Assembly (NCBI GenBank): GCA_016711215.1
Contig: JADJTL010000002.1
Coordinates: 248,001-312,000 of the forward strand
DNA from: Pseudomonadota bacterium
GTDB taxonomy: Bacteria; Myxococcota_A; Polyangia; GCA-2747355
Direction of reading: 5' to 3'
DNA length: 64,000 nucleotides
The notes beneath the pieces are model-generated. The model had not been told where the DNA came from. It saw nothing but the letters and a program-made list of their open reading frames with translations, and searched no databases. Below, piece after piece: positions 8,123 to 17,053 of this stretch (the stretch's first letter is position 1; each line of letters starts with the position of its first letter). Position numbers and translations under genes: made by a program.

Positions 8123-9688
8123 ATGAGCAAGACGGTTGCCCTGCGGATCGCACCCTCGGTCGAGGCCGCGCTGGCGATCGCAGGGACGGACGACCTTGCG
8201 CCGCTGGCCCTCGCCCAGGGCGCTGTGCCGCTGCTCTGGCCCGCGCTCTTCGACTACGAGGAGGCCCGCGTACGCAAGGCAGGCGCGGTCGACGTCGTCG
8301 GCGCCGTCGTTTCGCAGCCGCAGGCCCTCGGCCGCGCGCGGGCGCTGCTCGCCGCGCTTCGCCCCCAGGGAGCACCCTGGGCGGCGGTGGCCCACGTATT
8401 GGCCCGAGAGCTGGCTCGCCAGCCGCCGTCGGCGCAGGTAGCGCTGACGCCCACGGCGCTGCTCGCCACGCTGCCGCCCCCCGCCGCGCGCGCCTACGTC
8501 ACGCAGATCGTGCAGCTCTGCGATCTCTGGCAGCGCGTACGCCAGGGCTTGCCCTGGGCCGAGGCGCGCCGGCTGCTCGATCGCTTCGGCCCCGACACGG
8601 CCCTGGCCCTGGCTCAACCCGACGGACACCGCCTGCGCTATCACCTGGTCGGCACCCTGGCCGAGCTCTCGGAGCTCGATGACCTGGTGCTCAGCGCGGG
8701 ACAGGCCGAGGCGGATACCAAGCCCGAGGCGCTGGCCGTCGGCGAGCACGGGCTGCTCCTTGGCCGTTTCGGCGGCCGCTGGAAGCTGATGAGCTCCGGC
8801 TGCGACGAGGACCTGCTCGGCCTCTGGGCCGGCGACGAGGTCGCCTTCCTCGTCGGAAGACGCGGCACGCTGCTGCGCCTGGCCGACGGACGCTGCGAGC
8901 GCATCGAGGTCCCGACGGTGCAGCAGCTCAACAGCGCCTGGGGGATCGACCCGACCTTGCTGATCATCGCCGGGGAACAGGGCACGGTGTTGGTCTACGA
9001 CGGCAAGGTGTGCAAGCCGTGGCCCGTACCGACGCGCTCGGCCCTGCACGCGGCCTGGGCCAGCGCCCGCGAAAGCATCTGGCTCGCCGGTCAAGAGACC
9101 TCCGTATGGCGCTTCGACGGCTACGCCTGGACACCGCTGGCGCTGCCCGCGGAGAGCTTCGTCAGCCGCCTGGCGGGCGCCGACGGCCGCCTGGTGGCCG
9201 CGGGCGGCTCGCGGCGCGGCGGCGAGCTCTTCCGCCTCGGCGGGCGGGGGTGGGTGCGCGACGAGCTGCTGCCCGCGGTGGAGTGGATCGAGGGGCTGTG
9301 GTTGGGCTGGGACGGCGAGCTGGGTCTGGTGCCGCGCCGCGGTCCGGCGTGGCGCTTCGATGGCCAGCGCTGGGTCTCCGAGGCGCTGCCGACCGACGAG
9401 GTGATGGCCGCGGCAGGCGGTGACCTGGTCGCGATCGCGGGCACGATGCAGAAGCAGACGGTGATCGCCGTGCGTCACGAGGGGCGGTGGGAGGTCGAGA
9501 CGGCGTTGCGCGACCTGCGGGTCAACGCCCTCTGGGTGGCCGGTGATCCGAAGCCGCCGCGCCTGCGCCTGGACGGCGACAGCGCCGGCGATAGCGCCGC
9601 CGACCGCGCCTCCGCCACTGCCGGCGGCAGCAGTGGGGCCCCGGGCGCGCCCAATGCACGGTCGGGAATGTCATACGCGGGCAATTGA
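8123..9688 (+). CDS. T6SS-locus protein with C-terminal beta-propeller, function unknown
   Basis: The protein has 521 residues. The first 190 residues are mostly helical (APLALAQGAVPLLWPALFDYEEARV, split by short loops) and match nothing I recognise. From about 195 to 500 the sequence repeats propeller-like blades: LAVGEHGLLLGRFGGRW, VAFLVGRRGTLLRL, LIIAGEQGTVLVYDGK, IWLAGQETSVWRFDG, LVAAGGSRRGGELFRL. No signal peptide or membrane helix is present, so it is probably cytoplasmic. A GAGGAGG lies about ten bases before the ATG. It is 16 bases ahead of the 309-residue gene and two genes ahead of vgrG, which suggests an adaptor or loading role for the spike; that is inference from position only. 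Confidence 0.6.
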   Translation: MSKTVALRIAPSVEAALAIAGTDDLAPLALAQGAVPLLWPALFDYEEARVRKAGAVDVVGAVVSQPQALGRARALLAALRPQGAPWAAVAHVLARELARQPPSAQVALTPTALLATLPPPAARAYVTQIVQLCDLWQRVRQGLPWAEARRLLDRFGPDTALALAQPDGHRLRYHLVGTLAELSELDDLVLSAGQAEADTKPEALAVGEHGLLLGRFGGRWKLMSSGCDEDLLGLWAGDEVAFLVGRRGTLLRLADGRCERIEVPTVQQLNSAWGIDPTLLIIAGEQGTVLVYDGKVCKPWPVPTRSALHAAWASARESIWLAGQETSVWRFDGYAWTPLALPAESFVSRLAGADGRLVAAGGSRRGGELFRLGGRGWVRDELLPAVEWIEGLWLGWDGELGLVPRRGPAWRFDGQRWVSEALPTDEVMAAAGGDLVAIAGTMQKQTVIAVRHEGRWEVETALRDLRVNALWVAGDPKPPRLRLDGDSAGDSAADRASATAGGSSGAPGAPNARSGMSYAGN

Positions 9689-9703
9689 CAGGGTGGGCTG
9701 CAA

Positions 9704-10633
9704 GTGCACGATCGTTTGACGGAGCTGCTCGGCGTCGAGGTGGTCGGCCAGGTGGTCGTCACCGACCACGGGCTGGACCATGGGCTGAGCGATCTGGGAC
9801 TCGGCCGAATTTGCCTAAACCCGTTGGATCGCGAAGCGGTCTTCGAGCTCGTCGGGCGGCTCCAGGCGGCATTCCGGGGGCAGGCTCAGGTCGTCGACCG
9901 CCTGCATCTGGAGGATACCCGTCAGCTCGTGCGTGGAATGGTCGAGGTTCGCCTGGCGGCGCCACCGGCCGAGGAGCCCTATGTTCTGCAAATTACGAGC
10001 GCGGCCGTGCTGGCGCTGGTCGAGCGGCGCCTTTGGCTCGGCCCCGAAGAGCAGGGGGACCTCTTGAGCGCCCTCGTGAAGGGCGTGGCGACCGTGCTCG
10101 AGGGCGACCACGAGCGGCCGCTGCGCAAGCTCTCGGACTACGCAGGGCTAGAGGAGCGGTACCTGGAGCGGCTCGATCAGGCGCTGCGCTCCGCGGTGGC
10201 GGGTGAGGCCGCCGCAGCGAGGACTGCGGCGACGGCCGCGGTCGCCGAGCTGGCTCCGGCCCTGGGCCGAGCCTGGCGGCTGCTGCCCTGGCCGCACCGC
10301 GAGGGGCGGCGCGCGCTGACGCCGCGCCAACGCGGACCCCAGCTGCCCCACGACGCGTCGCTGCGGCACACCGCCATCGCCGTGGTCGAGCAGCGCACGA
10401 ACCGCCTCGCCTTCGGCCATACCCATCCCCACGATCCGCAGGCGGACTACCCGCAGGGCGCCGGCTGGTTATGCGAGCTCGTCGGCCACCTCCACACCAC
10501 CTATCCCGCCGCCGAACACAGCGTCACACTCGGCCGGGCCTCGAGCCCCGCCGCCTTGCTGAGCTGCTTTCCGGGCCTCGAAGGCGCGGTCGGGCTCCGA
10601 CCGGAAGCGGTCGAGGACGAGGTCAGACCATGA
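9704..10633 (+). CDS. Unrecognised protein upstream of vgrG
   Basis: The protein has 309 residues and begins at GTG. I do not recognise the family. The first 150 residues have alternating strands and helices (ELLGVEVVGQVVVTD, LEDTRQLVRGMVEVRLAA). The C-terminal part contains a His-rich segment (FGHTHPHDPQ, GHLHTTYPAAEHS) and conserved-looking Trp/Pro residues (WRLLPWPHREG). No signal peptide or transmembrane helix is visible. Its stop overlaps the vgrG start (ATGA), so it is translationally coupled to the spike protein. A chaperone/adaptor for VgrG or its cargo is one possibility; the sequence does not show it. Confidence 0.55.
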   Translation: MHDRLTELLGVEVVGQVVVTDHGLDHGLSDLGLGRICLNPLDREAVFELVGRLQAAFRGQAQVVDRLHLEDTRQLVRGMVEVRLAAPPAEEPYVLQITSAAVLALVERRLWLGPEEQGDLLSALVKGVATVLEGDHERPLRKLSDYAGLEERYLERLDQALRSAVAGEAAAARTAATAAVAELAPALGRAWRLLPWPHREGRRALTPRQRGPQLPHDASLRHTAIAVVEQRTNRLAFGHTHPHDPQADYPQGAGWLCELVGHLHTTYPAAEHSVTLGRASSPAALLSCFPGLEGAVGLRPEAVEDEVRP

Positions 10634-12453
10634 GTGCTGCCAACAAGAAAGCGCCGCGCTTCGAGCTGAAGGTCGACGGCCTCGCGGAAGGTGCGCTGCA
10701 GGTCCACGGCTTCGAGGGCCACGAGGGCCTCTCGCAGCCCTTCTGCTACGAGCTCCAGCTCTTCTCGGAGGCGAAGGCGCCGGTCAACCCCGCCGACGTT
10801 CAGGAGAAGCAGGCGCACTTGATCTGGAAGTGGATGGACCCGCCGCGCCTGGTGCACGGCATCATCACCGGCTTCCGTGGCGTGGGGCGCCCACCACCGC
10901 AGGCCGACGGCAAGGCTGCAGCGTCGAGCGCCGAGGAGGCGCAGGAGGGCGAGCAGCGCGGCTTCCGCTACACCGCGCTGCTGGTGCCGCCGATGGCCCA
11001 GCTCGCGCACCAAACGAGCACCCGCGTCTTCAACGCGATCAGCACGCCCGACATCGTCAAGCAGGTGCTGGCCGAGGCGAAGCAGGAGCTCGGCGCGTGG
11101 AAGCTGAAGGAAACCTACCTCAAGCGCGCGCACTGCACCCAGTACCAGGAGAGCAGCCTGCGCTTCCTCGGGCGCATCCTCGCGCAAGACGGCCTCTGCT
11201 ACTTCTTTGATCACGAGGCCAGCCCCAGCGGCCAGAGCCGGCTGATCGTCGCCGATCAGAACGAGGCCTTTCGCAAGCTGCCGGGCATCGACGCGCAGCG
11301 GTCGAAGTTGACCGGACCCGCGGGCCCCTTCCTGCGCTACGTCCAGCCGACCCATTCCGAGCAGGGCGTCGGCCAGTACCAGCAGCTGGCGCAGCCGGGC
11401 GCGCGGGCCTTTGCCACCTCGGAGCCCGATCCCGACGCCTCCGAACACGGTGGGAGCGCGGAGGGCAGAGCCGGAACCGACAAGCTGCTCAGCTCGCAGG
11501 CCCTTGGCGCTACCTATCAGGTGGTGCTCCCTCCGACGACAGCCAAGGCGAAGCGGGCCCAAGGCAAGGGCGTGCCCCAGCCGGAGGACGGCATCTCCCC
11601 GGAGCTGGTCGCGCGCCTCAACACCGTGCGCGCCGAGTCGGCCAAGACCCAGCAGAACCTCGCCAGCGGCCAGAGCAACTGCGACCGCCTGGCCGCGGGG
11701 ATGCGCTTCACCCTGCGGGGCTTTCCGGACCAGAGCGCCCAGGACTTCGAGCTGCTCGTCGTGCAGGTGCGCCATGTCGCGAGCAGCGATCCCGCCTATG
11801 GCAACGCCTTCGTCGCCTTCCCCGTCGCCCTCGGGAGCTACCGGCCGCCGCAGAGCATCGCCAAGCCGCAGGCGGCCGGGGTCGGTACCGCCAAGTGCGT
11901 CAGCTCGAGCGGGGAGGAGGGCGCGCCCTTGTTCTTGCCGCGCGCCGGCGACGAGGTCGTGATCGTCTACGAAAACGGCGACCCCGATCGGCCGCTGGCG
12001 CTCGGCTCGGTCTACAACTCCGCCAATACGGCGCACCTGCTGGCGACGACGCCGATCGGCAGCCTGGCCAAGGGCACCGGCGCCAAGACCCTGCAGGCCA
12101 ATCGCAACGTCGCGGGCCTGCGCTGCGGCGCCAACGAGCTGGCCCTCAGCGATGCCGCGAGTGGTCCCCTGCTCTACCTCAAGGCGCAGGACCAGATGTG
12201 CATCGAGGTCACGGGCTCGCAGACCACCGAGGTCAAGGGCGACCAGACGGAGATCGTCGGCGGCAGCGTCAAGATCATGGTCACGGGCAGCGTGACGATC
12301 ACGGCCAAGGCGATCGTGCTCAACGGTGGCGCCTCCACCCTTCAGCTCGACGATGCTGGCATCAAGATGAAAGGCAAGGTCGTCGGCCTCAAGGCCTCGA
12401 GCGGCGGCAGCATCGACGTGGCGGGCGGAAAGATCAACCTCGGTCGCGGATGA
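10630..12453 (+). CDS. vgrG: VgrG, type VI secretion spike protein
   Basis: The protein has 607 residues. VgrG trimers form the needle-like tip of the T6SS and resemble phage gp27/gp5. The N-terminus (FELKVDGLAEGALQVHGFEG) starts the gp27-like part, followed by typical motifs LVHGIITGFRGVG, YQESSLRFLGRILAQDGLCYFF and an OB-fold region GAPLFLPRAGDEVVIVYENG ... DPDRPLALGSVYN. The C-terminus is the repetitive beta-helix needle (EVTGSQTTEVKGDQTEIVGG, VKIMVTGSVTITAKAIV). No extra effector domain follows, so cargo must be carried by other proteins or by the PAAR tip. ATG at 10630 is used because homology begins there and it overlaps the previous stop; the frame upstream is non-homologous. Confidence 0.95.
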   Translation: MSAANKKAPRFELKVDGLAEGALQVHGFEGHEGLSQPFCYELQLFSEAKAPVNPADVQEKQAHLIWKWMDPPRLVHGIITGFRGVGRPPPQADGKAAASSAEEAQEGEQRGFRYTALLVPPMAQLAHQTSTRVFNAISTPDIVKQVLAEAKQELGAWKLKETYLKRAHCTQYQESSLRFLGRILAQDGLCYFFDHEASPSGQSRLIVADQNEAFRKLPGIDAQRSKLTGPAGPFLRYVQPTHSEQGVGQYQQLAQPGARAFATSEPDPDASEHGGSAEGRAGTDKLLSSQALGATYQVVLPPTTAKAKRAQGKGVPQPEDGISPELVARLNTVRAESAKTQQNLASGQSNCDRLAAGMRFTLRGFPDQSAQDFELLVVQVRHVASSDPAYGNAFVAFPVALGSYRPPQSIAKPQAAGVGTAKCVSSSGEEGAPLFLPRAGDEVVIVYENGDPDRPLALGSVYNSANTAHLLATTPIGSLAKGTGAKTLQANRNVAGLRCGANELALSDAASGPLLYLKAQDQMCIEVTGSQTTEVKGDQTEIVGGSVKIMVTGSVTITAKAIVLNGGASTLQLDDAGIKMKGKVVGLKASSGGSIDVAGGKINLGRG

Positions 12454-12506
12454 TGAGCCGGACCTCGCCCCCAGCCGCCTGGCGCGGGCGGCGCTGAGTC
12501 GAGCGC

Positions 12507-14216
12507 ATGGCGCTACTGCCCCGCTATTATCAGACGGAGCTGAGCTACCTGCGCGACCTCGTGCGCGACTTCGGTCGGCGCCACCCGGAGGTCGCGCACG
12601 TCGTGCGCGAGGGCGGCGACCCGGCCACCGAGCGCCTGCTCCAGGGCACGGCGCTGCTGACGGCCCGCACACGCTACCGCATCGAGGATGACTTCCCCGA
12701 GGTCATCGGCCCGCTCTACGAAGAGCTCTGGCCGCAGTATCTGCGCGCCTTCCCGGCCGCGACGCTGCTCCAGCTCGTCGCGCGGCCGGGCGCGCTGCGG
12801 CAGAACCTGCCGATCGCCAGCGGCACGGTCGTCGTCGGCCACGAGGTCACGCTACCGCCCGACAACCGCACGATCCGCTGCGACTTCACGACCTGTGGCC
12901 CGCTCAATGTCCCGCCGGTCGAGCTCGTGGCGGCGCAGCTCGACCGCGCGCATCCGGCCGACCTGCGCCTGCGCCTGGCCTTCGAGCTCTCCAGCGGGGG
13001 GGTCTTCGATGCCGCTGGCCTGAGGGCGCTGCGGCTCCACCTGCGTGGCGAGCCCGTCGCGCGCCTGACCCGTTACCTCTGGCTCACGCATCAGGCGCGC
13101 GGGGTGTCGATCTGCGACCCGGCCGGCCGTGTCTGCGCCACGCTGCCCGCCTCGGCCATCAGCCCCGTCGGCTTCGCCAGCGGCGAGGCCCTGCTGCCCG
13201 GCACGCCGCCACCGCTCGACGGCTACCGGCTGCTGCAGGAGTACTTCGCGCTGATCGACAAGCTGATCGGCGTCGAGTTTGGCAGGCTCGACCAGGTGCC
13301 ACCCGGCGCGCTGCAGCGAGCCTTCGAGATCATCGTCCATCTCGGGCCACTGCCCGCGCCGGCGATCGGCGCGGAGGTGACGGACTTCGCGCTCGGCTGC
13401 GTCCCCGCGATCAATGCCTCGGCGGCCGAGCAAGTCGACCTGCCCGTGCTGCCCCAGACCAGCCAATACCCGCTGACGGCCCCGCAGGGCGGTGAGGTCT
13501 TCGCCGTCGACGCCGTCGGTGGCTACGACCCGACCCACAAGGCTTGGGTCGACTACGAGCCCTTCGTCGGCAGCGCCGGCGCGCTGCAATCGGGCGGTCG
13601 CCCCTGCTACCAGGTGCTCTGGCGCGGCGACGGCGTACGGGGCGTGCGCGCCTACCTGCTGATCACTGACAGCTTCGGCCGCCAGCTCCAACCGCCGAGC
13701 GAGCGCCTGCGCCTGACGCTGCGCTACACCAACGGCGACGTGCCGCTGCGCGTCGGCGCGGGCGAGACGCTGGGCGCGGCGCCGACCACGCCGCAGTTCG
13801 TCGACGTGCGCAATCTCACGCCGATCGCAGGCGCGCGCGAGCTGGCGCTCGGCCGCGACGAGCAATGGGACCTCCTGGCGCTCTTCACGATGCACCCGCA
13901 GGACGTCAGCAGCATCAACGGCCTGACGCAGCTCTTACGGCGGGCCCGCGACGGGCGCAGCCCCCTCGGCGGCCTGCCCGAGGTGCGCGCCGTGCGCTCG
14001 ACCACGAGCAGCCGCCTGCACCGGCAAGCGGTGGTGCCGATGCGCGAGGTCGAGGTCGAGGTCGGCGCGGAGGCCTTTGTTTGCGAGGGGCACCTCTGGC
14101 TCTTCGGCCAGGTGCTACGCTTGCTCTTCAGCGCTCGCGGACCCTCGCCGGTCTTTCATCGCCTGACCTTGCGGGCGGCGCCCGATGGGCCGGTCTTTCG
14201 TTACGCACCGCGCTAA
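12507..14216 (+). CDS. tssF: TssF, type VI secretion baseplate protein
   Basis: The protein has 569 residues, the usual size for TssF (VasA/ImpG). The N-terminus LLPRYYQTELSYLRDLVRDF and RHPEVAHVVREGGDPATERLL, with RIEDDFPEVIGPLYEELWPQYLR, is diagnostic. TssF forms baseplate wedges with TssG and TssK around the VgrG hub. The C-terminus (REVEVEVGAEAF, LWLFGQVLRLLF) also fits. It lies 53 bases after vgrG. The usual partner tssG is not next to it or elsewhere in the window. Confidence 0.93.
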   Translation: MALLPRYYQTELSYLRDLVRDFGRRHPEVAHVVREGGDPATERLLQGTALLTARTRYRIEDDFPEVIGPLYEELWPQYLRAFPAATLLQLVARPGALRQNLPIASGTVVVGHEVTLPPDNRTIRCDFTTCGPLNVPPVELVAAQLDRAHPADLRLRLAFELSSGGVFDAAGLRALRLHLRGEPVARLTRYLWLTHQARGVSICDPAGRVCATLPASAISPVGFASGEALLPGTPPPLDGYRLLQEYFALIDKLIGVEFGRLDQVPPGALQRAFEIIVHLGPLPAPAIGAEVTDFALGCVPAINASAAEQVDLPVLPQTSQYPLTAPQGGEVFAVDAVGGYDPTHKAWVDYEPFVGSAGALQSGGRPCYQVLWRGDGVRGVRAYLLITDSFGRQLQPPSERLRLTLRYTNGDVPLRVGAGETLGAAPTTPQFVDVRNLTPIAGARELALGRDEQWDLLALFTMHPQDVSSINGLTQLLRRARDGRSPLGGLPEVRAVRSTTSSRLHRQAVVPMREVEVEVGAEAFVCEGHLWLFGQVLRLLFSARGPSPVFHRLTLRAAPDGPVFRYAPR

Positions 14217-14242
14217 GGCGCGGGCAGCAAAGGAGGCGTGCG

Positions 14243-14518
14243 ATGGGCAGGCTCGTGGCTGTACAGGGCGCGATAACGACGTGTTCCGGCGTCTGCTGCC
14301 ACCGCGGGTCGTCGACGTTGATGATCGAAGACAAGCCCGCCATCCTCCAAGACTGCGATTGTCACAGCGGCAGCCAACTGCATCCGAGCATGCCGCTCGT
14401 CGTCGCCGCGGTTCCCTGGGTCAGGGTCGACGGTCTTCCGCTCGCCGTGGTCGGCAGCCTGACGGCCTGTGGCTGCCCGATCAGCTTCCCCAACCAGTCG
14501 ACCATGGAAATCGAGTGA
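14243..14518 (+). CDS. PAAR-like type VI secretion spike tip protein
   Basis: The protein has 91 residues. PAAR-family proteins cap the VgrG trimer as a sharp metal-binding cone. The sequence shows the repeated short-strand pattern and Cys/His residues of PAAR-like tips: VQGAITTCSGVCCHRGSS, ILQDCDCHSG, VDGLPLAVVGSLTACGCP. AGGAGG six bases before the ATG at 14243 fixes the start. It follows tssF by 26 bases and completes a vgrG-tssF-PAAR unit. There is no C-terminal toxin extension. Confidence 0.85.
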   Translation: MGRLVAVQGAITTCSGVCCHRGSSTLMIEDKPAILQDCDCHSGSQLHPSMPLVVAAVPWVRVDGLPLAVVGSLTACGCPISFPNQSTMEIE

Positions 14519-14564
14519 GCCACGGCGCCCGTCGGCAGTAACGCAACGGACTGCTAGCGCGCGC

Positions 14565-15749
14565 CTAGGGCTCCAGCCGGTGGCTCTTGAAGACCATCGC
14601 CGTGCGACCGATGCGAATCACGTCGCCGTCGATCAGGTTGGCGCGCTCGGTGCGCACGTTGTTGACGTAGGTGCCGTTGGTCGAGCCCATATCGCGCAGC
14701 ACAAAGCCATGCTCCGCGCGCAACAGCTCGGCGTGGCGGCCCGAGGCGTAGTCCTCCGTCAGCACCACGCGGCAGTCGGGCTGGGCGCCGATCACCGTGC
14801 TCGCCTCCAGCGCCAACACCTCACCGCGCCGCGCTCCCTCGAGGAAGGTCAACCAGCCGAGCAGAACGGGCTGCTGGTGGCTGGCGCTGGCGAGCGCCGC
14901 CACGTCGTATTGCACGGTGCGCGGCGAGTCGACCGGGCGGTCGGTGGCCCGCAGCAGCACGACGCTGATGTTGTCCATGCTGCCGTGGCTGAGCGCGGCG
15001 CGCGCCATCCCCGTCGCCACGTCCGCGGGACCAATCAGCTGAGCCCCTACCAGCATCTCGCGCATCGTCCACTGCGGCACGCTATCGGTCAGCCCGTCGC
15101 TGCAGAGCAGCAGCACATCGTCGAGCTCGAGCGCGATGCGCGTATGGCTCGCCCCCAGCTCCTGCGACTGCAGCCCGAGCGCGCGGACCAGGGTCTTCCC
15201 CGGGCGCTGCACCTTGGGCCGCACCTGAGGATGGTCCCTGAGGTAGTGCTCGAGCGAGTGATCGCGCGTCAGCAGGCGCAGCTCGGGCGCGCGGTAGAGG
15301 TAGGCGCGGCTATCGCCCACGTGCGACACGACGAGCTCGCGCCCGCAGTGCAGCACCAGCACCGCGGTGGTGGTCATCCCTGAGAGATTCGGGTCGCTGG
15401 CCTGCGCCGCGAGGATCGCCCGATGCGCGGCCTGAAACGCCGTTTCGCAGACCTGCTCGCCCATCGCGCGGAGCTGCAGCCCCTGGCGAGCGCTGAGCTC
15501 GGCGAGCGTCGAGCGCACGGCCTCAGCGGCCAGCTCGGCCGCCGTGCGCCCGCCGACGCGCGCGCTGGCGCCATCGAAGACGGCGTAGAGCCCGAGCTCG
15601 GGGTCGAGCAGGATGCAGTCGTCGTTGGCCGGGCGGCGCCCGGTGTCGGTTTCACCCGCGCTGATCAGGAATAGCTCGTCCTCCACCGCGTCCTCCGCCG
15701 CGCCTCCCACCCGGGCCCCCCTCGAGGGCGCGAGCGCCGACGCCACCAC
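14565..15749 (-). CDS. PP2C-type protein phosphatase fused to an FHA domain (T6SS PppA-like)
   Basis: The protein has 394 residues. Residues about 25-265 are a PP2C phosphatase with the metal-binding motifs RPANDD, VFDGASARVGG, HVGDSRAYLYR, CSDGLTDSVP and GSMDNISVVLL. Residues about 295-390 are an FHA phosphothreonine-binding domain (YASGRHAELL, MGSTNGTYVNN). In T6SS clusters PppA reverses PpkA phosphorylation of an FHA protein; here the phosphatase carries its own FHA domain. The conserved Arg of the FHA IGR motif is Ala (VIGAQPD), so phosphopeptide binding may be weak. It starts 38 bases after tagH ends, in the same direction, and converges on the PAAR gene. Confidence 0.9.
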   Translation of the reverse strand: MVASALAPSRGARVGGAAEDAVEDELFLISAGETDTGRRPANDDCILLDPELGLYAVFDGASARVGGRTAAELAAEAVRSTLAELSARQGLQLRAMGEQVCETAFQAAHRAILAAQASDPNLSGMTTTAVLVLHCGRELVVSHVGDSRAYLYRAPELRLLTRDHSLEHYLRDHPQVRPKVQRPGKTLVRALGLQSQELGASHTRIALELDDVLLLCSDGLTDSVPQWTMREMLVGAQLIGPADVATGMARAALSHGSMDNISVVLLRATDRPVDSPRTVQYDVAALASASHQQPVLLGWLTFLEGARRGEVLALEASTVIGAQPDCRVVLTEDYASGRHAELLRAEHGFVLRDMGSTNGTYVNNVRTERANLIDGDVIRIGRTAMVFKSHRLEP

Positions 15750-15787
15750 GGGCTGTGGCCTACCCTAGCACCGGCGTGAGCGTGCGC

Positions 15788-16825
15788 TCAGCGGCGCGGC
15801 TCGTCGTTCGCCAGCGAGGCGTAGGCCCGATCGAAGGGTCGGCCGAAGATCGCCTCGAAGGTCGCGTTATCCTCCTCGGCGAGGTCGCGATGGATCGCTT
15901 CGAAGGTCTCCCAAAGCTGCTTCGGGCCGAGCGTGCGCTGGCTCTTGCCCGCCTCCTGACGAATCGTCTCGGGGCTCAGCCGATCGAGCAGATGGCGCAG
16001 GCCGGCGACCATTCCGTTGAGCAGGCCGACCTCATGCAACATGATGCTCTTGAAGGCCTGCTCCAGCGCCGGCACGGTATCGCGACCGAGCTCGAAGAGC
16101 GAACGGCCAAGCGCCTCGGGGTCGTCGCCGCGCTGCAGCAGCTCGTCGCCAGGGGCCTCGATCGCCCGCAGGTCGAGCATATGGCGGAACTGGTCCTGAC
16201 CGCGCCGCAACGCGATCAGGCAGCGCAGGAAGACGTCGAGGAGCTGGTCGAGTCGGGCGCCGAAGGCCAGCACTTGCTGCGGGTCGTCGAGCGAACGGCC
16301 GAGCAGGCGCTGCGCCAGGCTGTCGAGGACGTGGAGCGCGCTGAGCTGGAGCGCGCCGGTCGCGGCCCCGAGGGCGGGCGCGCCAAGCGGTGGTGGCGGG
16401 CCGGGCATCGCCCCGGGCGCGAAGCCCGCGACGACCGGGGTGGGCGCCGAGCCGGGAACCTGGGCTGCCGCCACGACGGGCAGCGCCACCACGCGGAGCT
16501 GCAACGAGAAGGGCACGACCCGCACGAGCTCTGTGCCGGTCAGCGTCACCTCCTCGCCCGCCGCGAGCTTGCGCCCGTCGACGAGCACGCTGTTGGTGCT
16601 GCTGACCTGGGTGATCGTCGCACCGCCCGCGCCGACGCCGATCGCCGCATGCCATTGCGACACGTAGGGATGATCGAGCACGAGCTCATTGGCGCTGTTG
16701 CGGCCGATGCGCACCGGCCAGCGCTCGAAGGTCAGCTCGCGCGTCTGACCGTCCACCTCGTTATGCAGGCGAAGCTGCAGCACCAGGGGCAGCGGACTGG
16801 CGGTGGAGAGGGGAGTGCGAGTCAT
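15788..16825 (-). CDS. tagH: TagH, type VI secretion-associated FHA protein
   Basis: The protein has 345 residues. An N-terminal FHA domain (about 35-110; WPVRIGRNSANELVLDHPYV, SQWHAAIG, SSTNSVLVDGRKL) is followed by an Ala/Pro linker and the helical C-terminal domain found in T6SS FHA proteins (QLLDVFLRCLIALRRGQDQF, LHEVGLLNGMVAGLRHLLDRL, GPKQLWETFEAIHRDLA). Such proteins are the phosphorylation switch for T6SS assembly. ATG at 16825 with AAGG six to nine bases upstream was chosen; the 67 codons further upstream have no FHA similarity. The phosphatase gene directly follows. Confidence 0.88.
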   Translation of the reverse strand: MTRTPLSTASPLPLVLQLRLHNEVDGQTRELTFERWPVRIGRNSANELVLDHPYVSQWHAAIGVGAGGATITQVSSTNSVLVDGRKLAAGEEVTLTGTELVRVVPFSLQLRVVALPVVAAAQVPGSAPTPVVAGFAPGAMPGPPPPLGAPALGAATGALQLSALHVLDSLAQRLLGRSLDDPQQVLAFGARLDQLLDVFLRCLIALRRGQDQFRHMLDLRAIEAPGDELLQRGDDPEALGRSLFELGRDTVPALEQAFKSIMLHEVGLLNGMVAGLRHLLDRLSPETIRQEAGKSQRTLGPKQLWETFEAIHRDLAEEDNATFEAIFGRPFDRAYASLANDEPRR

Positions 16826-17053
16826 GCGCCTTGGCCAGTCAGCCGCGCTGGCATCCGAGTCGCGCTCGGGGCGCAGCGCGCTGCCGGCGCAGTCCACTCT
16901 AGCGTGTCCACGCGCCCCACCCAAGGTTTCGCGGTCGGTTTTTACCGCCTCTTTGGCTGCGTTTTCCCTGTCGGCCCGCACGCCCGGCCGCCGATTGGAC
17001 GCCGCCGATCGGACGGTTGACGGCAAAGGGCGCCATGATATCGTCGCGTCGCT

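Noticed and set aside
10501..12672. A 723-codon open frame on the minus strand across vgrG
   Set aside because: It is the antisense of vgrG; long antisense frames are expected in DNA this GC-rich, and its translation is Arg/Leu/Ala-rich with no domain.
5217..14518. The locus as a phage tail or extracellular contractile injection system
   Set aside because: TssB/TssC, TssF, TagH and PP2C are T6SS-specific, and no phage tail tube, tape measure or AAA gene of the extracellular systems is present.
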